35,081 nt of DNA from a virus, in the IMG/VR virus record IMGVR_UViG_3300037558_003022, positions 1 through 35,081 of that record; one strand, written 5' to 3'. The notes beneath the pieces were generated by a model, which was not told the origin of the DNA, did not search any database, and saw only the letters and a program-made list of their open reading frames with translations. Of the stretch, positions 8,956 through 16,228 are shown in pieces. Within the stretch, counting starts at the first letter, position 1, and each line of letters starts with the position of its first letter. Both the position numbers and the translations under genes were made by a program.

Positions 8956-9894
8956 TCAGGTCAGCGTGATGGTCCACTGATCGTCGCCGGCATTGGTGGG
9001 CAGCGGGGTCAGCGACAGCGGCCATTCGGCCACGTTCTGCGATTGCTCGATCCCGGTCAGGCGCCCCAGCGAACAGGTCGGCGCGCCGATCGTCACGATC
9101 TTGCCCGCCTGTGTGCCATGCACCAGCTGCACCGCCTGGCGCGTACGAGCCTCGGCGATCGCATAGGGATTGAACGTGCTCAGCGGCAGAGCTTCCACCC
9201 GGGCGGAAATGCTTTCGCTCCTGTCGACGATCAGCATTTCCTCGCGGCCGATCAGCAGGCGCTGCTGCACGTCGTTGCCCAGGTTGAAGCCGAACTGCGA
9301 CAGCACCATCGCCTGCCCGCCCACGCTGAAGGCCGGCGTGTTCTTGTTGCTGGCCACCTGCGGCACCTGGAATGCGGACAGGTCCGGCGTTACGCGCACC
9401 GCTTCGGCCGGGGTGTTGAACAGCCCCATCAGCGTGAAGCGCGCCACCGGGATCCCTTGCGCGTTCAGCGTGATGTTGGCGGTACCGCGAACGCCGGTCA
9501 GCTTGTGCTGGGTATTGCCCATCCAGAAATAGATGCTGGACGATTCATGCCCGTCGCTCACCGGGTTGTAGGTAACGCTGGTGGCCGCGACGATCGTTTC
9601 GGCCGCCGCGCAGCTGCGCATCAGGATGCCCCAGCCTGGTGCGGTGCCGGCTGCGCCGGAACCCTGCAGCTCGACCGATCCGGTCAACGTCACGTAAAGC
9701 CCGGCGGGGATCGTTTCCTGCGCGCCGAGGTGCGGGCGTTCGATATTGCGGGCGATGTCCTGACCTTCCATCGGGCGCAGCTCGACATCAGTCATCAGCA
9801 TGGCATCGGCAGCAACCGGTTCGGCATCGGTGCCATAGGTACCTTCGATCTTCGCCAGGATGATCTTGGTCTTCCACTTGATCGGATCGGCCAT
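8956..9894 (-). CDS. Major tail tube protein
   Basis: Protein of 312 residues, beta-rich, with no membrane segment. The N-terminus (KIILAKIEGTYGTDAEP) and the central Gly/Thr-rich beta repeats match siphovirus tail tube proteins in transposable phages. It should polymerise into the non-contractile tube. Expression is likely high: a strong GGAGGGG ribosome site precedes the ATG. It follows the tail terminator and a small gene, and precedes the chaperones. No sheath gene accompanies it, which supports a flexible, non-contractile tail. Confidence 0.78.
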   Translation of the reverse strand: MADPIKWKTKIILAKIEGTYGTDAEPVAADAMLMTDVELRPMEGQDIARNIERPHLGAQETIPAGLYVTLTGSVELQGSGAAGTAPGWGILMRSCAAAETIVAATSVTYNPVSDGHESSSIYFWMGNTQHKLTGVRGTANITLNAQGIPVARFTLMGLFNTPAEAVRVTPDLSAFQVPQVASNKNTPAFSVGGQAMVLSQFGFNLGNDVQQRLLIGREEMLIVDRSESISARVEALPLSTFNPYAIAEARTRQAVQLVHGTQAGKIVTIGAPTCSLGRLTGIEQSQNVAEWPLSLTPLPTNAGDDQWTITLT

Positions 9895-10074
9895 TTACCC
9901 CTCCTTCGTTTCGGGCTTGGTCGGCGCGGCGGCATCCGCCTGCGGCTCGGCCGGGCGCGGCTCGGCCGGCTTGGTGTGCGCTTTGCGCTCCAGCTTGCCG
10001 GTGCCAGCATCGGCCACGTAGCTGCCGCCCTTCTTGGGCAGCGCGATCGGTGCAGGTTTCTTGGGTTTGGTCAT
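9895..10074 (-). CDS. Small hypothetical tail-region protein
   Basis: Protein of 59 residues found by reading the gap between the tail terminator and tube genes. It starts in an ATGA overlap with the upstream stop and ends TAA directly before the tube ATG; its last codons form the tube gene's GGAGG ribosome site. The N-terminus is Lys/Pro-rich with a LPKKGGSYV segment seen in small proteins at this place in siphovirus-type transposable phages. The rest is Ala/Pro/Glu-rich and probably disordered. Function unknown. Confidence 0.65.
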   Translation of the reverse strand: MTKPKKPAPIALPKKGGSYVADAGTGKLERKAHTKPAEPRPAEPQADAAAPTKPETKEG

Positions 10075-10520
10075 GACGTCGTGATCCTCAGCTGGTCATC
10101 CAGGGCGAAATCGATTTCGAAGATCAGGGCCCCGCCGCTTGCGCCGATCAGATCGGCCTGAACCAGCTTGAACACACCGATCGCATCAGCGGGCGCCCAT
10201 CCGGCCACGGCGTTGATCGTGGCGCGCGCCAACGGCACCAGGTCGGCTACGGCTTTTGCGCGCAGCGGATCGCCTGCCACGCGCACCACCAGCACCACCT
10301 TCACGATTTCATCGAAGCCCTGGCGGAACAGGCCGCTCGCCACATCGGCGGCGCCGCCGCGTAAGCCGCCCGGCAGCACGAAACCGCCTGTCTTGGAGGG
10401 CAGTTTTTTGCGCTCCACCAGATCGGCGAAATCGGCGGCTTCGCCCAGTTGGCCGGCCAGTTCTGTAACTTCGGCCTCGATGCGGGCGGCAACTTCTTCG
10501 ATGCGGAAGGGCGCGCTCAT
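10071..10520 (-). CDS. Tail terminator / completion protein-like
   Basis: Protein of 149 residues with alternating helices and strands, starting in an ATGA overlap with the upstream DUF1320 gene. Its position between the head-tail connector gene and the tube gene, its size, and the VVLVVRVAGD strand with the ALIFEIDF strand near the end fit tail terminator proteins that cap the tube and join it to the head. The family call rests on position and general pattern. Confidence 0.58.
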   Translation of the reverse strand: MSAPFRIEEVAARIEAEVTELAGQLGEAADFADLVERKKLPSKTGGFVLPGGLRGGAADVASGLFRQGFDEIVKVVLVVRVAGDPLRAKAVADLVPLARATINAVAGWAPADAIGVFKLVQADLIGASGGALIFEIDFALDDQLRITTS

Positions 10521-10939
10521 ATGAAGCCCTTCAGGTTCCGCTCTGTGAAGGGGCGCTCGCGATCGGTCACGCGCACGCCGCTGGCGCCGGTCCCTTCGGG
10601 CTCCAACCCTTCGGCGGGCAGGCGGATGGTGCCGGCCGCGATCTCGCGCAGGGCCCGCATGGCATCCTTGTAATCTTCGGTGATCTTGGCGTCGGGCTCG
10701 TAAGTATGCAGCTTGTAGATCGCGATCGCCGCGGCCAGATCCGCCAGCAGCGGCGGTGTATTGGCCAGCGGCAGTTTGTACCGTCCGGCCAGATACCCAT
10801 CGATCGCAGCGTCGGTATCGGCGATCGCGCCATCCAGCACGCCGTCATCGACCACGCCCGAACCGTCGCGATCGGCGAGCTGCAGCAGCAGGTCAGCGCC
10901 AAAGCGCGCGGTCAGTTTGGCGAGGTCAGTATAAGACAT
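10517..10939 (-). CDS. DUF1320 head-tail joining protein (Mu gp36-like)
   Basis: Protein of 140 residues with the DUF1320 pattern: MSYTDLAKLTARFG, then an Asp-rich DRDGSG segment, then a helix with IDGYLAGRYKLPL, and a long Ala-rich helix. In Mu the homologue follows the head genes. The compact helical fold resembles head-tail connectors such as HK97 gp6, so a role as head completion or adaptor protein is likely. It starts 3 bases after the gp35-like gene and overlaps the next gene by ATGA. Confidence 0.82.
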   Translation of the reverse strand: MSYTDLAKLTARFGADLLLQLADRDGSGVVDDGVLDGAIADTDAAIDGYLAGRYKLPLANTPPLLADLAAAIAIYKLHTYEPDAKITEDYKDAMRALREIAAGTIRLPAEGLEPEGTGASGVRVTDRERPFTERNLKGFI

Positions 10940-10942
10940 CTG

Positions 10943-11710
10943 TCAGACGCGGCCGAAAACGCGCTGGCTCAGCTCAGCAAGCTGTTCCGTATCGGCATCG
11001 AAATCGGCGTTCGAACCGACCAATGCATACAGATCGGCCGCAGCCTGGCGATCGACCGGCTGTTCGACCCCGTCCGGGTATCGGATTGCGCATGTGAGCT
11101 TGTCCTCGCCCAGTATGGCGAGGATGCGCCGCATGCCGTCGATGTCCTTCACGAAACTCGCATCGGTGAAGATTGTCGGCTCCTTACCAAAGCGGTAGCC
11201 ACCGCGGCGGAACCCCTTCTTGGGGCCGGTCACTACCAGCACAGGAACATCGTGTTCGGCGACCGGGGGCTGAGCAGTCGCCCCCGGTTGTTTCTCTTCA
11301 CCTTGCGCATCCTTCCGATCGGTTGATGCGGTCGGCGCCTGCTCGCGAGACTCATCGGCCAGCGCCGCCGACGCACCTGCCGTGCCCGCGGGATCAGCAG
11401 CATCGGTGCCCCTGGCCTCCGATACCTTTGCTTCGGCTTCATCGTCGGATGCGGCCGCACCCTCGGTTTCAGCGTCGGCCCCGCTGGCTTCGTGAATTCC
11501 GGTGTTTTCTTCTGCTGCGTCCTTCAGCTTCTTCGCTGCAACAATCCAGTCGGCGAACTTCGCGCCGGAGGGCATGCCTTTCAGCGCCTCGAGCGTTGAG
11601 ACATCGGCCAGTGCAAGGGCAGCGACGGTCTTCATGCCGGCCGCTTCCAGCTTTTTCGCTGTGGCCGGGCCGATGCCGTCGATGTCGGTAAGCGTTGCGG
11701 GGGTGCCCAT
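10943..11710 (-). CDS. Mu gp35-like (HI1506-related) protein with N-terminal helix-hairpin-helix
   Basis: Protein of 255 residues in three parts. Residues 3-50 contain a helix-hairpin-helix (LTDIDGIGPATAKKLEAAG), a non-specific DNA-binding fold. Residues 60-150 are acidic and Ala-rich, probably disordered. Residues 150-255 match the HI1506/Mu gp35 family, with the FRRGGYRFGKEP core. In Mu gp35 lies just after the major head protein, as here. The role in Mu is not settled. The added DNA-binding module could help hold DNA at the portal or inside the head (inference). A strong AAGGAGA precedes the ATG. Confidence 0.72.
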   Translation of the reverse strand: MGTPATLTDIDGIGPATAKKLEAAGMKTVAALALADVSTLEALKGMPSGAKFADWIVAAKKLKDAAEENTGIHEASGADAETEGAAASDDEAEAKVSEARGTDAADPAGTAGASAALADESREQAPTASTDRKDAQGEEKQPGATAQPPVAEHDVPVLVVTGPKKGFRRGGYRFGKEPTIFTDASFVKDIDGMRRILAILGEDKLTCAIRYPDGVEQPVDRQAAADLYALVGSNADFDADTEQLAELSQRVFGRV

Positions 11711-11725
11711 CGTGGTCTCCTTCGG

Positions 11726-11790
11726 GTCCTTTCGAAAGGGGCAGGCTTCCAGCCTCTTTCGAAAAGACCCGCCGCCTTTTCAGCGGCGGG
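11726..11790 (-). terminator. Tandem hairpins after gpT, likely partial terminator
   Basis: In the 104-base gap between gpT and the gp35-like gene, the transcribed strand first forms a perfect 8-base GC stem (11783-11790 with 11768-11775, 7-base loop) followed at once by TCTTTTC. A second long hairpin follows: 11726-11738 pairs with 11756-11768 with one mismatch, and 11743-11747 with 11751-11755, leaving a 4-base bulge. Both outer arms carry TTTCGAAA. It may reduce readthrough so that the major head protein outnumbers the tail proteins. Confidence 0.6.
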
Positions 11791-11814
11791 CCCTCTTCAT
11801 CGGGTGGCGCGCAA

Positions 11815-12714
11815 TCAGGCGAGCCAGGGAACGACCAGCAGCTCGGCCGTGCCCTTCCATTCGTTGGTTTCGCCGCCGGCGGCGTTTTCGCTGTTCAGGA
11901 TCTTGCGGCCGGCGCTTTCCAGGCTGGGAGGAACGACCAGCAGGTTTGGCATGATGCCCAGCGGGCGGCCGTAATCGCCCTTGAAACTGGCCATCTTCGC
12001 GCGCGCATCGACATAGCTGTCCGCATCGAGCGTCTGCTTCGATCCGAAGGCCTGCTGCCAGAAACCGAAGCCCGCGTTCATGCGCGCATCGACGCCGTAA
12101 ACGTATTCGTTGCGATCGAAGACGTTGTCGTCGGTGGCCTTGTCCTTTGCCACCAGCTGATCGAAGTCGCGGCGCACCTGCAGCAGGATCGGCTTGATCA
12201 CGCGGCGGGTGTCGAGCAGGAACCACGGCGTGCCAGCGCCGCCGCCGGTGTTGGACACCGACTGCTCTTCGCCATCCTTGTCCAGGACCGGGTGATCGGT
12301 GTCGAAGAAGTTCTGCCCATCGTAGCATTCGGTTGCGAAGCCGGCGTTCAGCAGGTCCCAGATCAGCCGCTCGGGCTTGGTGACGGTGCTTTCGCCCATC
12401 TGTTCGAACAGCAGGGCATAATGGCCCAGATTGTCCGTTTCGATGTCGTCGCGATCGACGCCCAGCGTCAGCTCGAACTTCTTTTCCTTGATGGCGTAAT
12501 CGTGCTCGGCGATGTTCTGGACCACACGGTCGCCGATCCATTCGCGCACGTCGGGCATCTTGCCCAGCCAACCGTACTTCTGTTCCTTCTGGCTCGCCTT
12601 GACGCGGGTAGCGATCTTGTCGGCCTGCGGCTTGGCGGCCGACTGCTGACCTTTCTGCATCGCAGTGGAATAGCCGGTGCGCAGGGCAGCCAGATTGGCG
12701 CTATTGATGATCAT
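11815..12714 (-). CDS. T: Major head subunit (Mu gpT-like)
   Basis: Protein of 299 residues, full length for the Mu gpT family. The family pattern is plain: KYGWLGKMPDVREWIGDR (48-65), the VDRDDIETDN segment, and YDGQNFFDTDHP near residue 130. The fold is HK97-like by family knowledge, and the protein builds the icosahedral shell. It follows the DUF2190 decoration protein and the protease/scaffold, and is followed by a terminator-like structure. GAGGGA lies upstream of the ATG. Confidence 0.95.
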   Translation of the reverse strand: MIINSANLAALRTGYSTAMQKGQQSAAKPQADKIATRVKASQKEQKYGWLGKMPDVREWIGDRVVQNIAEHDYAIKEKKFELTLGVDRDDIETDNLGHYALLFEQMGESTVTKPERLIWDLLNAGFATECYDGQNFFDTDHPVLDKDGEEQSVSNTGGGAGTPWFLLDTRRVIKPILLQVRRDFDQLVAKDKATDDNVFDRNEYVYGVDARMNAGFGFWQQAFGSKQTLDADSYVDARAKMASFKGDYGRPLGIMPNLLVVPPSLESAGRKILNSENAAGGETNEWKGTAELLVVPWLA

Positions 12715-12727
12715 GGTTCAGGGTCCC

Positions 12728-13132
12728 TCAGTGCGTGATCCAGACGCCCTGGGCGTCCACATCGTAGATGGTGCCAGCGGCCGAGCGGGTGCCCGTGCCA
12801 TCGGTCAGCGCGACGGTTTCATCGTCGACCACGTAGGCGGTCTTCCCGATGTCCTCGCGGCCGATCTCGTCGGCGGCGGCGCTGTTGGCGTAACGGAACG
12901 TGCCCTTGCGCACGTCCACCGCCAGGTCGCCTGCCGCGCCCCCGGTGTTGTCCGCGCGCGCTTCGGCGCGGCCGACAGCGGTCAGCGTCGTGGCGACCGC
13001 GCCCGGCGTCGCATCGCCAGCTGCATTCAGGCACACCAGTGCGCCGGCGAAGATCGTGGTGTCGGCCGCCACGGGGAACTGGCGAATATCGCCTTCCTTG
13101 CGCGGCGTGTTGCGATCGGCGGAAAGGGCCAT
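12728..13132 (-). CDS. DUF2190 capsid decoration protein
   Basis: Protein of 134 residues. The ATG at 13132 was chosen because GGAGG sits about 9 bases upstream; an in-frame upstream start would run into the protease gene. The sequence is Gly/Ala/Val-rich and beta-stranded, with the AGALVCLNAAGDATPG segment typical of DUF2190 proteins, which act as head cement or decoration trimers. It is placed between protease/scaffold and major head protein. Confidence 0.8.
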   Translation of the reverse strand: MALSADRNTPRKEGDIRQFPVAADTTIFAGALVCLNAAGDATPGAVATTLTAVGRAEARADNTGGAAGDLAVDVRKGTFRYANSAAADEIGREDIGKTAYVVDDETVALTDGTGTRSAAGTIYDVDAQGVWITH

Positions 13133-13133
13133 G

Positions 13134-13742
13134 TCAGATTGCCTCCTGTTCCACGCCGAGTTCCCCGGCGCGCGTTTTCTTGAATTCGGTCGGATCAAGG
13201 CCCATCAGCGAAATTACGCTGTTGTCGGCGTCGTCCAGCTCGGCGGTGCGGGTGGGAACGTCGCGCTGCGAATGCAGCGAAGTGCCGCCCACTTTCGCCA
13301 TCGCGCCGATCAGCGTTTCGGTACGCTGCGGGTTTTCCTGGTGCATCGCGATGTACAGCGCGCGCTGCGGCTTCACGCCCACGCGGCCTTCGGCGATCGC
13401 ATTGTCCACGAAACGGGTGGCTGCCTGCAGCGCCTGGTCCGACTGCATTTCGGCAAGCTGGGTGCTGACTGCAGTCAGCTGGCCCTGCAGCGAGGTGATG
13501 ATTTCGGTCTGGCGATCGTCATTGCCTGCAGACTGCAGCGCGGTGATGGTGGCGGCGATATCGCCGCTTTCGTCCAGCCCAAGCTGCTCGCGGATCGGCG
13601 CCATGGCCGCCTGAACGGCCGTTTCGGTGGCGGCTTCATCGGCCGCGCCTTCCATCGCCTTGCGCAGCGCCGCCTCGATCGCGGCATCGTCGGCTTCGGC
13701 ATCGAGCTTCAGCAGCTCGATAAGCATTGCCCTGAAATCCAT
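13134..13742 (-). CDS. Z: Internal scaffold product (Mu Z-like)
   Basis: An in-frame ATG at 13742 (residue 160 of the protease) follows AGAAGGAAAGCGAA, a much better ribosome site than that of the full gene. It would give a 202-residue product that is only the helical scaffold half. In Mu the scaffold Z is made in exactly this way from inside gene I. The sequence shows the start and ribosome site; use of it is inferred from Mu. Confidence 0.72.
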   Translation of the reverse strand: MDFRAMLIELLKLDAEADDAAIEAALRKAMEGAADEAATETAVQAAMAPIREQLGLDESGDIAATITALQSAGNDDRQTEIITSLQGQLTAVSTQLAEMQSDQALQAATRFVDNAIAEGRVGVKPQRALYIAMHQENPQRTETLIGAMAKVGGTSLHSQRDVPTRTAELDDADNSVISLMGLDPTEFKKTRAGELGVEQEAI

Positions 13743-14219
13743 TTCGCTTTCCTTCTGATGCAGGGCTGTCAGCCCTTGAAGATTGGGGTCATTGACCAGG
13801 CTCGCGCGCTTGATCGCGGTGATCAGTCCTGACATCGTGTGCTGGATGACCGGGGAGATGCCGCGATACGCCTTGTCGGCGCGCAGCTGGCGGCCGGTGC
13901 CCGTCCATTCGACCAAGCCCCAGATCCCGTCGGAACGGGCCTGCAGCTCGACGATCCAACCGCGTGCAGGGGCGCTACGGCCCTTGGGCGCAGCCAGATC
14001 GGTGGAATGGCACTCGTCCAGAACCAGGCGGTCCCCATCGCCCAGGCTCGCGGCCGCCAGCGCTTCATAGTCCTCGACCGTATAGGGGCCGCGCCCGTCG
14101 CAAGTGCGGATCTCGCCGCCGCCCGGCAGCAGGTGCAGCCATTCGCGATCGCCGCTGTCAGCAGCAACATCCCCCAGGGGGAGGGCGGAACAAAGGGCAA
14201 GGGCGCTTTTCGTCGTCAC
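13134..14219 (-). CDS. I: Head maturation protease with scaffold (Mu gpI-like)
   Basis: Protein of 361 residues with the Mu I protease arrangement: LHLLPGGGE and CDGRGPY near residues 29-46, DECHSTDL with His71, the APARGWIVEL strand, YRGISPVI with Ser122, and SLVNDPNLQGL. His71 and Ser122 are the likely catalytic residues (inference from family pattern). After residue 160 the protein is a coiled coil rich in Ala, Glu and Gln, the scaffold part. The start is GTG at 14219 with no clear ribosome site, and a TAA blocks the frame further upstream. A dyad element shared with the lysin gene lies 25 bases before the start. It would process the scaffold and head proteins during capsid maturation. Confidence 0.9.
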   Translation of the reverse strand: MTTKSALALCSALPLGDVAADSGDREWLHLLPGGGEIRTCDGRGPYTVEDYEALAAASLGDGDRLVLDECHSTDLAAPKGRSAPARGWIVELQARSDGIWGLVEWTGTGRQLRADKAYRGISPVIQHTMSGLITAIKRASLVNDPNLQGLTALHQKESEMDFRAMLIELLKLDAEADDAAIEAALRKAMEGAADEAATETAVQAAMAPIREQLGLDESGDIAATITALQSAGNDDRQTEIITSLQGQLTAVSTQLAEMQSDQALQAATRFVDNAIAEGRVGVKPQRALYIAMHQENPQRTETLIGAMAKVGGTSLHSQRDVPTRTAELDDADNSVISLMGLDPTEFKKTRAGELGVEQEAI

Positions 14220-14244
14220 GAAAGCCTGATTGGCACCGTGAATG

Positions 14245-14273
14245 CGGCGATGGCATGCCCGCGGGGGCGGGCA
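14245..14273 (-). promoter_or_regulatory. Candidate late-activator site before protease I
   Basis: Contains the dyad TGCCCGC-N4-GCGGGCA (14256-14273). Its 29 bases match 23331-23359 at 26 positions. It ends 25 bases before the GTG of the protease gene, which lacks a clear ribosome site. There is no T-run after the dyad on either strand, so an operator or activator site is more likely than a terminator. In Mu the C protein activates separate late promoters before lys and before I, the same two places. Confidence 0.55.
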
Positions 14274-14392
14274 GCAGTGCGATTAGTTGTGGGGGAAGGA
14301 CCAGCAACGATTCGTCGCCGGGTCGCCATCTCGCTGCCACAGCAAGGGTCCGCATGGCAATGCGCTTGTGCCGATCAGTGCGCGCGCCATGC

Positions 14393-14884
14393 CTATTGCT
14401 CGAGCAATCCTTCCAGATGCTCGTCGGCGATCGCGACGATCTCCAGCTCCTCTTCGTCGGACAGATCCAGCCATCGCCTGGCGGGAATATTGCCCCAGGG
14501 CAGCGGATTGCCGCGCGCGTCGCTGCCGAAGGCACCCTTGGCCGCGCCTTCCTGCATCGTGCGGGCGTAGGCCAGCGAAGATCCGATCACCACGCCATCC
14601 CTGGATACGATGCGCTGGATCTGCCGCGAAAGCGCCTTTGAAGGGCCTATGAGAGGGCGATTAAGCGTGCCGTAGCCAAGCCGTTTATAGCGATCCATCG
14701 TGGATTGCCGCTTGGGGGTCCAGGGCTTGCCTTCCGGGTCGGTCCCGCTGCGAAACCGCGCCCGCCGCTGTTCCAGCAGGTATTCGCCGATATCGGTATA
14801 GACAGGCGTCATGTCGTCCAGGCGGGCCGCGGCTTCGCGCAAGGCCTTGCGGGCCGCCTCCCCGTTGAGTTCGTAATCGAACAT
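14393..14884 (-). CDS. G: Virion morphogenesis protein (Mu gpG-like)
   Basis: Protein of 163 residues of the phage virion morphogenesis family. The signature ARFRSGTDPEGKPWTPK (residues 42-58) is clear, followed by a basic helix (TMDRYKRLG) and a SLAYARTMQEG segment. In Mu, gpG is needed for particle assembly and is linked to head-tail joining; it may act as a tail completion factor. The ATG follows CAGGAGAGATA. It lies after MuF as in Mu. An untranslated gap of about 175 bases follows, holding the dyad before the protease gene. Confidence 0.88.
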   Translation of the reverse strand: MFDYELNGEAARKALREAAARLDDMTPVYTDIGEYLLEQRRARFRSGTDPEGKPWTPKRQSTMDRYKRLGYGTLNRPLIGPSKALSRQIQRIVSRDGVVIGSSLAYARTMQEGAAKGAFGSDARGNPLPWGNIPARRWLDLSDEEELEIVAIADEHLEGLLEQ

Positions 14885-14938
14885 GCCTATATCTCTCCTG
14901 GCGCGGATCGGGCCGCCCGGCCAATAACCGGGAACGGA

Positions 14939-16228
14939 TCAGGACGTTGGCTTCGGGCCGCGCTCTTCCACTTCGATGAACAGGGTCTTCAGCGCTACGG
15001 TGCGGCGCAGTCGGCCGCGCGCCGCCCAGCGGGCCACGAAGGTATCGTTGCCGATCGTCAGCCGCTGCTCGAACAGATCTTCGCCCATGTCCGATTTCCC
15101 CGGCAAGCGCACCAGCTCGCCCGCACTGGCGATGCGCGGCAGCTGCGCGAAATCGGCGATCGTCACCGCGCGCTGGTTGCTGCGCCATTCCCGCAGCGGG
15201 TCGCCATGTTCGCTGCGAACATGGCCCACCGCCGATGGGTCCAGACTGAAATCGAAGCCGTCAACCGATCGGCCCAGTTCCGCCTCGATCGCGCGCGCCT
15301 GATCGCTGCGCAGCCGACCCAGCGTACGCGCGGGTGGCGCGGGCAGGTCGGGCTTGGGCTCGAGCACTTGGGCAGCATAGCGGCGCGTATTGTCTGCGGT
15401 GCTGGGCAGCGCGCGATAGCTGTCCGCCAGGGCGTCGGCCGTCTCGGCCGGCAGGCTGTCCATGAAGGCCTTGGCAATCTGATATTCCCAAGCGCCCACC
15501 TTGCGCGCCATTGCCTGCACCGTTTCGGAAACGCTGGCGCCGGGTGCATAATCCCAGCCCTTGCCGATACCAGGCGGCGCGCCGGTCGTTGGATCGCGCG
15601 TGTTCCATCCCTCGGGCAGGCTCTTGCCGGGCACGCCGCCCACGCGCTTGATCCCGCGTGTCGATCGCGCGCCCACCACATAGCAGGAACAGCCCCAGTC
15701 GCTCGGCGGATAATGGGTTTTCCAGAAGGGGTGATCGGGCGGCAGCGCAATGCCGTCCCAGCTCAGATGCTGTGGCCGCGGCTCCAGGCTGCCTCCATGG
15801 CGATAAACCCACCAGGGAAACTTGCCCGCCTGTAGCTGGGCATACCGGCCGGCGGCATAGCTGGTGTAGGAATTGGTGCGATAGATAACGCCCACGCGCC
15901 AGGCCTCGCCCCCAGTGCTGCCTTCACCGGCCCAACCGGTCCAGCCATGGCGCTTCACGATCCCACGGAAGTCACGCCGGAATTCCTCGATACCGCGCCC
16001 TTCCGCGATCGCCTTGTCCACCGCAGCCGCCAGGTCCGACAGCAGGTCCGCCTTGACCGCGCCGGCCACCATGAACGCATCGTCATGCGCAGCCCCGGTG
16101 ATATCGTCCCACCGGCGGGTCGGCACCTGGTTGCCCAGCTTGCGACGGAAGAATGCAACCTGTTCGGTGAACGGACGGCCCAGCGCACCCGAAACGCTGG
16201 ATGGGTGCTGCTCGCTGTCGCCGGCCAT
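14939..16228 (-). CDS. F: MuF minor head protein with C-terminal nuclease/toxin-like domain
   Basis: Protein of 429 residues from the ATG in a TGATG overlap with the portal stop; a GTG one codon earlier is also possible. Residues 1-110 are helical and bind the portal region in the family. Residues 119-209 are the MuF core: YAAGRYAQL, FPWWVYR, DGIALPPDHPFW, YPP and GCSCYVVGAR. The last 125 residues or so (from about 303) form a separate alpha/beta domain with His336, His341 and a late Thr-Val-Ala-Leu-Lys-Thr strand. It resembles the barnase/EndoU/colicin/RelE-like nuclease tails that phages fuse to MuF. The core would be injected or structural; the tail could act as an effector in the infected cell. 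The nuclease call is tentative. Confidence 0.85.
   Translation of the reverse strand: MAGDSEQHPSSVSGALGRPFTEQVAFFRRKLGNQVPTRRWDDITGAAHDDAFMVAGAVKADLLSDLAAAVDKAIAEGRGIEEFRRDFRGIVKRHGWTGWAGEGSTGGEAWRVGVIYRTNSYTSYAAGRYAQLQAGKFPWWVYRHGGSLEPRPQHLSWDGIALPPDHPFWKTHYPPSDWGCSCYVVGARSTRGIKRVGGVPGKSLPEGWNTRDPTTGAPPGIGKGWDYAPGASVSETVQAMARKVGAWEYQIAKAFMDSLPAETADALADSYRALPSTADNTRRYAAQVLEPKPDLPAPPARTLGRLRSDQARAIEAELGRSVDGFDFSLDPSAVGHVRSEHGDPLREWRSNQRAVTIADFAQLPRIASAGELVRLPGKSDMGEDLFEQRLTIGNDTFVARWAARGRLRRTVALKTLFIEVEERGPKPTS

Noticed and set aside
8567-9025. Extending the chaperone T frame upstream to a separate start
   Set aside because: The upstream part is the out-of-frame shadow of the G-like gene and the tube gene end; the frameshift explains the frame without a start.
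8494-10161. Long rightward frame of 555 codons opposite the tube and chaperone genes
   Set aside because: Crosses several leftward genes and their gaps, lacks a recognisable motif, and is rich in Arg, His and Gly as shadows are.
14256-14273. GC-rich dyads before protease and lysin as intrinsic terminators
   Set aside because: Neither strand has a T-run after the stem, and the shared sequence extends beyond the stem to one side, which suits a protein site better.
14283-14474. Leftward 63-codon frame over the gap before the protease gene
   Set aside because: It overlaps the end of gpG in another frame, is Arg-rich and lacks a ribosome site.
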